Of a stretch of 64,000 bases of DNA, positions 10,701 through 18,649 are shown piece after piece. The stretch covers positions 1,199,001-1,263,000 of the forward strand of contig LSRY02000002.1 of NCBI GenBank assembly GCA_001643675.2, read 5' to 3'. The notes under the pieces were generated by a model. That model was not told the DNA's origin. It saw only the letters and a program-made list of their open reading frames with translations, and searched no databases. Source of the DNA: Monocercomonoides exilis. Taxonomy: Eukaryota; Preaxostyla; Oxymonadida; Polymastigidae. Numbering within the stretch: position 1 is the first letter of the stretch; every line of letters begins with the position of its first letter. Made by a program: the position numbers and the translations under genes.

Positions 10701-13700
10701 AATAATAGAATTAATCGATGATGATGATGAAAACAACGATCTTCAAGAGCCGGACGCAGAATGCAATTGCAAGGAAAATGATGCTATTTCGTCTTCAAAT
10801 GATAATGGAGAACCTGTGTCTGAGGAAAATAACGATCCTGATAGCGAAGCAGGATCAATACATTTATTAAACAAAAGAAAAGAAAAGCGAAAACTCCAAA
10901 TTCTGAATGACGAAGAACCTTCTCCAAAAAGTGAATCAATGATGCAAAATATTCCAAAGCAAATAAAGCAATATCACCCTTCAAAACTATCAAAGGAAAA
11001 GCAAACAATCACAGATTTCTTCGCGAAAACTCGCAAAGCTTCGGCTTCTGACAATTCATCCGATCAAGTTCAACAACCTAATATTGCGCCTCCCCAAACT
11101 TCGATAAATCAAACGCACATGAGTATTGAACCTAATGATATTGATATGTCAACGAATTTATTACAAACGCCTCCGCTTCCTCTTTCTCCTCTGAAAGATG
11201 ATGTACCCAATGAACTCATTTCCAATGAACAATCTGAATCAAAAGAACATCTAATAGAATCGCAGATATCAGAAGCAACATCACCTCAAAGTACATTGGT
11301 GCAAAACAACTTCAAAGCAGATCAGGAACTTTGCGTTTCGTTGGTATCATCGCAAACGTCTTTTTCTCAAGCATTTGATTCTTCGTATCCTTCACTATTT
11401 GTGTCTCCGCTTTCTCAATCTTTTGAAATTGTTAAAAATTCAGATTCTTCACAAAATTCAACATTATCGGTTGATTCATCGCAGACTCGATTGCCAACCA
11501 CAACTGCTTCTCTAATGGCTCCGCTGTATTTGAATTCAAGCATGCAATACTCCTTAAACGGGCTGCTTCCAATCCTTCTTCCGTTTCATTCTGACAGACG
11601 AAGAATCAAAAAAAGAATGTCTAATCATCATCTTTTTGATCACATAATGAAAGAATTGAAAAAAACATATCCTAAAGAAATGAAAGCGCATTCATCATTA
11701 ACAAAAGATTCAAATATTTCTTCCTTGCAACAAGCTTCTAAACAAACGATTGTTCTTTTTGAAGCAGCAGATGTATTTTTCCCTGCAGAACGTAATTTCG
11801 TTTCAACGGTTCGTGACATTATCAATTTGACGAAAAGAGCGATTATTATGACAACAGAAGTATATCCATCAACATTTTTACCTGATTTAGATCAAAACAC
11901 TGCATTTTCATCTTCTTTTCGTCATTCGGACAATTCAATTGTCAAACATTACCCTTCAACAGCAATAATAAAAGTGGATGCTCCATCTGTCGATGAATGC
12001 ATATGTATGCTTTGCTTAGCTTCAGCTGCTGAAGGGGTTGAGTTATCTTGTGATAGTGCTTTTCTTGCAAGACTGACATATGGAACCGACATTCGAAAAA
12101 TGATGAATCAAACGCAACTCTGCGTCAAGAGTTCTTCAAATTTTAACGCAATCAGTTCAAACATCAATTCAATTAATTCTACGTTAAGTTCAACCTCAAC
12201 ACTTTCAACAGATTTTATTTCACCAACTCCAGTAGCAATTCAATTTTTGTGCGATAAAGACAAAACAGAGGACGAACAAAATGAAAAAGAAGATCTACAG
12301 TTTATCGTATCAGATTCTATACAAATGGAAAGATTCAGTTTTGGAATTAATGTTCCTTCAACTATTTTTTCAATGGCAAACTCTAATGAATCTTCAAAGC
12401 AATTGGATAATTTGAATGATATCTCATCTTGCTCCAACTCTTTTGCACTTGACTCTGTCCATTCGTTTTTGCCTTTTTTGTGCAATACGCAAGCTAAAGA
12501 TATTTCTAAACAACTAGAGAACGCGAATAGTATCAATCAAAGAATTCAATATAAAAATAATGAGTCAATGAGAATGCAAAAATATCCCTCTAATCTCAGC
12601 GAAAATGATGCGTTTGCGCTTTTGACCATTGAAAGTATTTCACAGTCATTTAGCTATCTTTCTGATGCATCATCACTTTATGACACTCTCGTAACATCAC
12701 ATTTTTCTCATCCAATGTTTGATCCAATTCCTCATTTTTATGCAAATGAAATACAACGCGAGCAGAGGCAATCTACTCGGTCTCTTATCTTTTCAGATCC
12801 TTCATTCCTTCGCACAGAATCAGGAACAGAGGATACATCAGCCTTATCGATTCAACAGCACATGCCTCAGTCAGTTTTTGAATCAACAAGAAAACAGGTA
12901 CCACATACTCAACAACCAAACGTATCGTTGTCATCATCATTATCATCTGAACAACAGAAGGAACTCAAAAATGAAAAACTGAATTCATCTCTTCAACCAA
13001 AAAAAGTTAGGCTTACACAGAAATCAGTTGCAAACTTTTTTTCTCCGAAAGCACCAACTATTACTTCATTAGATGAACAAAAGGAAAGTATAACAAATCT
13101 AGTGGAAACAGAAAACAACAAAAAAATTGAAAGTCCTGAAAGCGAAGTGCTTTCTGAAGATCCAATTGAAGTGATCGATTCCGATGACTCTCAAACAAAA
13201 ATAACACATTGTCATAGAAAATTGCGAAGAAAAAATACAAGACAACTTCCAATAGTAGAAGAAAAGGATGAAACCCTTGAAAATGTTGAAGAAGATGCAA
13301 AAGAAAGTCAATCTTCCGATAAAAGCGATATGCGCAATGCAAAATCGCCTCTCAGAAAATCAAAGCGGAGAAGAAAAAGTCGCATGGACAAAGATTATGT
13401 TGGAGACATTAATGATGAGGAGTTTGGAACCCTTCTTTCGTCAGAAGATCATTCTGAACTCGAAGAATTATCAGACGCTCAATCAGAACCTCAAAAAAGA
13501 AGACGAACAAAACGAAGACGTTCTGTTGCGACTCGCAAGACAAGGAGATCTGCTTCACAAAACATATCTCCTCCATCATCTCCTTTGATGAATGAAAGCG
13601 CTCCTCAGCCAATAGCCGCTCCAAAGGTGGATTGGAGAACTATCTTCACAGGCGCAGATCGTCCTAAAGCAACAAAGCAAATATCTGTAAGTTCATCATC

Positions 13701-15486
13701 GGATACCTCATCTTTTGCACCTTTGCAATCACAAATGATGAAAGATCATTTTAATCAAGATTCCAGTAAAGTTAACTTTACCAATCCATTGTATTTGCAA
13801 ATACCTCTGCATTATTTAAGCTTTTTATCTTCGGGTCTGATGACTGAAGAAGAGGAAGAAGAAATGGAAAGAAGAGAAGATGATTGGGAATGGGAACGAA
13901 TGTCTGTGCTTGATGAGATGTGCGGAAGCAATTCTGAAACTGAACGATGTTGCATTTTTACACCTCCAGACGCCTTCGATTCTCTTTTTGAATTATCACA
14001 GACTAAGGAATCAATTTTTGAGGATCCATTAGAAGAATTAATAAACATTATTTTCCCTTCATCGTCAAAATTGCACCAAAATGCCACTATTTGCGGAAGT
14101 GAAGATAATTCGTCTATTTATAACAGCTTAGGAGAAGTGTTACAGAAGTATCCAACAGGAGTGTTTCCTTCTTGGAGAGAGACAACTGCTCGAATACCAG
14201 AAACAGAATGTATCGAAAACACAAGTAAACTTTTGAGCTTTTTTGCAGCCACAGTGTTTGTTAAACACATTTCTGGAATTGTTTCAATTAATTCAACTTC
14301 CCTTCAATCATTCTGTTCAATGGATTGCAATTCAAACTCTTCATCATGCAATATTGATGCTTCGGCTGTTTCTTCTTCTTCAGATTCTTCGTTGAAAATA
14401 ATTTCTGAAAACAACATTCTTCAAAGCACAAAACCAATAAACAATGAACAATTGAGAACCAATATTCATAGTACATTTCTATGTTCTCTTTTTTCTCTTC
14501 CAATATGCGCAGCAAATTCGCTCATTCATCAATATACGATTCTTTCATTTCTATCGTCACTTACTGTTCCCCTTCTTCCTCCAGCACCACAAACAACAAT
14601 GGCTCTTTTTAATCAGCAAAAATCAAGATTTGTTTCAAATACATCTTTAACTCGCCTTTGCTCTTCATTTGCTTCGTCGTCGTTCTTCCAGAAACTTCGA
14701 ACCAGTAATACTCATCCAACTTCAACTGAATGCAATCATCTATTGATGTCAATTGTTTCGATCTTTCGTTTTCTTCAGGATACACCTTTACTTTCATCAA
14801 ATCTTGAAACTTCTTCATCCAATGAAAAGAATGGAATTGACAGCGAAGAAACATCAAGTAATTCCACTGATTCTTCAAAGATGAATATTTTCCATTTAAA
14901 TACATCAATAAACATACATCAAAATATTCACCTTATGCCATATACTCAATCAGCTCTCTCCGTTATTTCAACAATTTCTCTTTCTCCGACATTTTTTGGT
15001 ACGCCGTTCTCTTCAACGATGCGGCCTCTCCCTTTTCCTGAAGATGGAGAATGCCCGCATCCAGTCTCAGAGAATAGAGGGTATTATTACAAGAGACAAA
15101 CTTCTTTTAAAGTTGCTGAAAGAAGAGAAGAATTATCACATATTGATAACTCTTTTTCGTTTGGAAGTTCAAATGCAAATTCATCTTCAAGCGTTAATAA
15201 TTCGCCAACATCACCATCACTTTTGTTTTCTTCAACAACTGACAGAATTTTCTCATCGCCTAATTCTTCCTCCTCCAGCAATCTTTCACTTTTATCTAGT
15301 TCCAATGCATCGGGACTTACATCATCCGCATCTTCATTTTCTTCATTCTATGGAAGAGGTGGAATATCCTTAAAAAGACGAAAGCTGGAAAAATGGGTTG
15401 AATTCTTCTCTTTCACCTTGTTGATCGTATCGTGCAGCTTGGGTATTGTTAAGAACAAAGAAATTCACGAAGAAAAAGCAAGTTGA
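7741..15486 (+). CDS. ATAD5: ATAD5/Elg1-like RFC-type PCNA unloader
   Basis: This is a large subunit of an RFC-like clamp unloader that removes PCNA, including SUMO- or ubiquitin-modified PCNA, after replication. I place the start at the ATG at 7741; one 2581-residue frame follows. The Walker A loop is GPPGIGKTAAVEA (609-621), followed by VEVSPASFNRSGTALMKTV, which matches the ATAD5 NASSxRSGxxIL block. A Walker B-like IVLFEAAD (1337-1344) precedes VRDIINLTKRAIIMTT, as in ATAD5. Clamp-binding PIP-like motifs are QKTLMDFP (924), KQTITDFF (1087) and the canonical QKSVANFF (1760). SUMO-interacting-like motifs are IIELIDDDD (988) and IEVIDSDD (1809). The rest is Ser/Glu/Lys-rich and disordered, making it longer than human ATAD5 (about 1840). 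The acidic Walker B is FEAAD, not FEEVD. The last 30 residues are hydrophobic and might be intron read-through. Confidence 0.87.
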   Translation: MEHDGKHEQVHSSNISEKLSLLCEAIKSSQSLRRICINLQKVISHFYKDATKTITFYEIQLELLKYIMRSLSIEDDDLHFSLGSLTQLWTTKYRPVIVEKNKAESTEIKAVDAIQTSSFLKTWIERWNMPSNLFSQNQELSSRKKRKTKTEKDKSERFTSRSSRKKRASTIISPPLIDQKQQDLLSRAEMIEDSDKETPFEHAPDDFPQLRPKQMKEKANEKEKQKYQNEQNASSEGFELSNESETKNQPNKNEASIDFIPKERLDTFSHFGDEKIPTRKRQSFMDDNYVFDFEDSSDSSLEDIVSGDEYVQSGSKRRKSSETQHLLTDQFSSREQLLFPSLDLSSLNLCQRNPFSNAGAAYSKISSQASPLDSPVRFDTLLNGINTQMMASPLSTVFRQCPNVPQPIGYPLMHPSQVSTTFQLSPQTSMFLPPSSFLSQATKSLSFSPQPSSPLNCQFPIFSPPTPEVTNRPATRSSTRRQTGTTATQTLFIQQLLMDRQKRFNEFEKECQQKSDQINIDESSPTSFEDPLSSSLESKTSKSKELHNRSLSNELIHQFHSRYLHDLGKQLISTTPLSNETRSKNFTNQIQSLCSQDASTRPHILFLYGPPGIGKTAAVEAMARVMKSSVVEVSPASFNRSGTALMKTVAEATLSRRVNEMEGCSRDSKSKPAQKDTTDTKQSEALANGKKEKGMNILDHLKKAFEQKDKEKKNSRSNTGSESILTKMLQAMGSKAEKRPIFEDIKQSAEDKASIQKAAQKEFSVVASPTTNLKTSPSNKKKRKKKETTTERFLPLMFKPPTIQPTKADNLLEAQTLSDSSQSSFNAPEGNMKEQSTSKDEAEKQASEIHKIEKEKQNLDNTSDSNISLKVEAEDNERKEKKKQQTLNFLSENQTQNDSRKTKHKKKKAKKEKGAISQQFEMKQKTLMDFPQTTSVETSAASFQTESQISTNCLKQSESNNDEVSAHQIDQQAVQQIHQKDKEDQPQIIELIDDDDENNDLQEPDAECNCKENDAISSSNDNGEPVSEENNDPDSEAGSIHLLNKRKEKRKLQILNDEEPSPKSESMMQNIPKQIKQYHPSKLSKEKQTITDFFAKTRKASASDNSSDQVQQPNIAPPQTSINQTHMSIEPNDIDMSTNLLQTPPLPLSPLKDDVPNELISNEQSESKEHLIESQISEATSPQSTLVQNNFKADQELCVSLVSSQTSFSQAFDSSYPSLFVSPLSQSFEIVKNSDSSQNSTLSVDSSQTRLPTTTASLMAPLYLNSSMQYSLNGLLPILLPFHSDRRRIKKRMSNHHLFDHIMKELKKTYPKEMKAHSSLTKDSNISSLQQASKQTIVLFEAADVFFPAERNFVSTVRDIINLTKRAIIMTTEVYPSTFLPDLDQNTAFSSSFRHSDNSIVKHYPSTAIIKVDAPSVDECICMLCLASAAEGVELSCDSAFLARLTYGTDIRKMMNQTQLCVKSSSNFNAISSNINSINSTLSSTSTLSTDFISPTPVAIQFLCDKDKTEDEQNEKEDLQFIVSDSIQMERFSFGINVPSTIFSMANSNESSKQLDNLNDISSCSNSFALDSVHSFLPFLCNTQAKDISKQLENANSINQRIQYKNNESMRMQKYPSNLSENDAFALLTIESISQSFSYLSDASSLYDTLVTSHFSHPMFDPIPHFYANEIQREQRQSTRSLIFSDPSFLRTESGTEDTSALSIQQHMPQSVFESTRKQVPHTQQPNVSLSSSLSSEQQKELKNEKLNSSLQPKKVRLTQKSVANFFSPKAPTITSLDEQKESITNLVETENNKKIESPESEVLSEDPIEVIDSDDSQTKITHCHRKLRRKNTRQLPIVEEKDETLENVEEDAKESQSSDKSDMRNAKSPLRKSKRRRKSRMDKDYVGDINDEEFGTLLSSEDHSELEELSDAQSEPQKRRRTKRRRSVATRKTRRSASQNISPPSSPLMNESAPQPIAAPKVDWRTIFTGADRPKATKQISVSSSSDTSSFAPLQSQMMKDHFNQDSSKVNFTNPLYLQIPLHYLSFLSSGLMTEEEEEEMERREDDWEWERMSVLDEMCGSNSETERCCIFTPPDAFDSLFELSQTKESIFEDPLEELINIIFPSSSKLHQNATICGSEDNSSIYNSLGEVLQKYPTGVFPSWRETTARIPETECIENTSKLLSFFAATVFVKHISGIVSINSTSLQSFCSMDCNSNSSSCNIDASAVSSSSDSSLKIISENNILQSTKPINNEQLRTNIHSTFLCSLFSLPICAANSLIHQYTILSFLSSLTVPLLPPAPQTTMALFNQQKSRFVSNTSLTRLCSSFASSSFFQKLRTSNTHPTSTECNHLLMSIVSIFRFLQDTPLLSSNLETSSSNEKNGIDSEETSSNSTDSSKMNIFHLNTSINIHQNIHLMPYTQSALSVISTISLSPTFFGTPFSSTMRPLPFPEDGECPHPVSENRGYYYKRQTSFKVAERREELSHIDNSFSFGSSNANSSSSVNNSPTSPSLLFSSTTDRIFSSPNSSSSSNLSLLSSSNASGLTSSASSFSSFYGRGGISLKRRKLEKWVEFFSFTLLIVSCSLGIVKNKEIHEEKAS

Positions 15487-15738
15487 GCTTTCATCCGATG
15501 TAGACTGACCTTTCTGCTGTTATCTTTTTATACCATTTTATAATTCCTCAGGAGATAAAACATAAGCCATGCACCATTTATTCAAATGCTTTTATTGAAT
15601 AAAATTTTTAATTGGTGAAGTGGTTATGTGAAATGAATTATCATTATGAACTCTTCTTTTTCGCTTTTGATTGTGCTTCCTTTTTGAAAAGCTTTAAGAA
15701 TAAAAATATATAGCATTCAATAAATGAAAGAAAATCTT

Positions 15739-16486
15739 TCAAACTTTTACTTCTTTTCTCGATCTTTGTTGTTTCGCCTTCTCGATTCGTTCCTGTGCAT
15801 ACGCTACACTTTTTTTAATATCAGTTGAACGGTCTCTCAAAAGCGCCTCACGTTCAGCACGATTAACAGCTGTTACCATGTTTTTCAAAGAAGAGCAAAT
15901 GAATCAAATATTTAAAATTTTCAAACCAATTCTTTCTGTGAGATGGTGCCATTTGAACTTTGGGAGGTACTTAATGTTCCACAAATCTTGAGCATAGAAT
16001 CTCTTTTTTCCTCCTGAAAAATTATTACAAAAACTTGAAAGATTTTCAAATTCAAAAGTATTTTCCATACCAATTGGAGTATTATTAAGTGAAAGGGCAA
16101 CGAGTTTTGCAATGCGTTTGTCCATAAACTCAACCCAGCCATCTATGTACTTTGTCTTTCTATTTCCTCCACTTTTTATTCTCTTTTTCCGAGATTCGAC
16201 TGTTTCTGGATTCAAATATATTCGGCCAACTTCACCATGCTCAGACATAAGGTATCTGAGCTTCTCGACTTTCATAAACATGGGAACACGAGAAATATAA
16301 ATTATTCCATGCTTTTCTTCCTCTATAATATTTATAACATTTTTTAACGAAGTGAAATAAATTAAAAACATAATTTAAAAATAGCATGCCAGCATTAAGT
16401 CTCTCTGCTTTTCTACGAATTTTTTGTGCAATGTCCTTCGCTTTTTGTGGTTTTTTCTTTTGTTCTTTATCTTTATTTTCTTCCAT
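15739..16486 (-). CDS. ESF2: Pre-rRNA processing RRM protein ESF2/ABT1
   Basis: This nucleolar SSU-processome factor stimulates the helicase Dbp8 in 18S rRNA maturation. Four exons: 16486-16390, 16322-16071, 16013-15927 and 15869-15739; 188 residues. An atypical RRM starts at GIIYISRVPMFMKVEKL, includes EHGEVGRIYLNPE, and is followed by the family signature DLWNIKYLPKFKWHHLTE. Splicing also joins LTERIA to VNRAEREALLRD, as in ABT1. The first intron would use a GC donor (GCATGC, 16389) with acceptor ATTATAG; a GTAGAA donor further upstream is a weaker alternative that removes about 9 residues. It lies tandem to RPF2 on the same strand, 262 bases downstream. Confidence 0.88.
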
Positions 16487-16748
16487 TGGAAAAATAATCA
16501 ATATCTAATTCTGATCTATACCATTACATTATTTACATTTTAGTCATTGATCATTCATTATCTCAAAAACGCTTAGCAAACAAAACAATCTCAAAGATGT
16601 GTAATGACATCGTCTTTTTCAAAGCCATTTTCGCTCAAAAATAAAAATTTAACGAAGAATTGACGTGATATTTATTATTTTTTATGCAATTATGTAAATG
16701 AGTGAAATGTTTATTTACACACTGCATGGTGAAATGAAAGTTAATTGT

Positions 16749-18556
16749 TTATTCCTCCTTTTTTTCACTTGAACCAGCTTTATCTTCTTTTTCATCTCCT
16801 TCACTTTCTTCATCATCGCTTCCAACAACTTTTGCCATGTCTTCAATATCAAAGTTATCCGTTTCGCTTTCTTCATCACCTTCACCATAATCTTCTTCGC
16901 TATCATCTTCAGCTTCATTATCATTATCATCATAATCTTCGTCATCAGATTCTTCATCACCGTCATTTTCTCCTTCATCCTTGTCGTGTTTCCTTAACGA
17001 TAATTCTTTCACTGCTTTTAATTGACGCTTTGCAGGAGCAATATCTTCATCGTTTCCGTCTTCATCTTCATCATCTTCATCATCAAAACTATCTGAAGCA
17101 TCGTCTAATTCTTCATCTTCTTCATTTTGGCTGTCATCCTCTTCTTTCCCTGCTTCTTCATTAGCACCTTCACTCAACTCTTTCTGAGCTTTCTTCGCAA
17201 TTTCTACAAATAACATATAAATCAACAAGATGAAAATAAAGTATTATAAAACATTAAAAAATGAAGAAATTAATATACAATCAAATTTATTATTTCAAAA
17301 ATCAAGTACAATTAAAAATAATCACCCAAAAATTATTCAAAGAAATATATTTCATTTCATTAATAATTGAAATATCCTCATTCATCAAAAATATTTTGGC
17401 TTGTCGCACTCAAACAAACCGTTTGCCTTTCTCAATGCTTTGTTTTTCTTCACTTTGTCTTCAAGTTTTTTCAGATCTTGTTTTTGTATGTGAACTCTTC
17501 CTTCAATCAACCCTGGAATAATTCCCTTTTTGATGTTCTTCCGAAGTGTTTTGTGTGTCTTCACCTGAGCAAAAGAGGCTTTTATCAGCTCGTTCGAGCC
17601 ACGATATGTTCGTTGTATGGTGAAAATGGCAGATGGTCCAATTTCTGTTAGAGAAATGTTAGGAACCTGGAAAATTATTCGAAAATTTTTCGAATTCGAA
17701 TTTTTATCAACAGAAAAATTAATTTTTCTTGTAATGAGGTAACGAATGAACAAACCTTTTGTGCTTCCATGTCATTTGCCATAGTTGCAGTGCTTTCCAT
17801 AGCATAAGTTCTCAAAACCAATTTTTGAGGTGATCCGTCTTTAACTCCGGGTACAGCAAAAAATGACATGACAACGTTTGATGTTGATAAGCATATTTCA
17901 GGAGTTACTGGACCTCTGAAGAAATCTGTAGAACAAAATGTCTCGATGAAATATTACGAAACTTTTAAAATTACAGACCAAGTAATATTGATTGAGCTGC
18001 TGAAAAAACAGGATTGCTCTCGAATAAATCACCACAAAATTGCATGTATGGTCTACCACCTGGTTGAACTGGAGTTTTGACCTTCTAAAAAACACAATAA
18101 AGAAAAATTTTTCAAAGATTTTCAAAAAATTTAGCAAACATCAGCAAATTCCATCATTGGCGAATAACTTAATATTGATAATTCGACCATTTCAGTGACT
18201 TGATATGAAAACATTCTTCCAAAGATAACAGACATTGGACGCTTTTTCAACGATTGTCCAAATAAAAATAATGAAGAATCGACTTTTTTTGCGAATAATT
18301 GCAGCTGCTCCATTCCATCTTGTTCAAATGGACTTATATCATGATTTCTACTATAGGAAATGCAATAAGGACGCTTCAATACTGCTATATCCTTCAAAAA
18401 TTCCTTAACTGCTGGATTTGTTTTTCCTCCAGATATAATGAGTGGTGTCTTTAATTTCTCTTCTAAAACAGGCATTCGTTCTTGGAGTTTCCTCCTTGAA
18501 CGGGGGTCCTTTGTCCTTTTTATTTGCTTATAAAGATCTTGGAATTCTTTTTCCAT
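16749..18556 (-). CDS. RPF2: Brix-domain ribosome production factor 2
   Basis: RPF2 pairs with RRS1 to load the 5S RNP onto pre-60S particles in the nucleolus. Five exons: 18556-18140, 18084-17979, 17925-17756, 17666-17420 and 17203-16749; 464 residues. The Brix domain is clear: LKTPLIISGG, PYCISYSRNHDISPFE, SSLFLFGQSLKKRP and IFGRMFSYQVTEMVELSI, then LLDFFRGPVTPE, RTYAM and GRVHIQKQDLKKL, all in RPF2 order. The KKRP...GRxF block separates it from other Brix proteins (Brx1, Ssf1, Imp4, Rpf1). The last exon is unusual: about 150 residues that are mostly Asp/Glu with a short basic patch (APAKRQLKAVKELSLRKH), whereas the family usually ends in a short basic tail. Intron lengths are 55, 53, 89 and 216 bases. 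Confidence 0.9.
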
Positions 18557-18649
18557 CTCAAAAAAAGACTAATTCCGTTTTTCGACTAAATAATTGATCA
18601 CAGATCAAAAATTGTTGATAAAACAATTCTTTTAATTGGGATTAATTTA

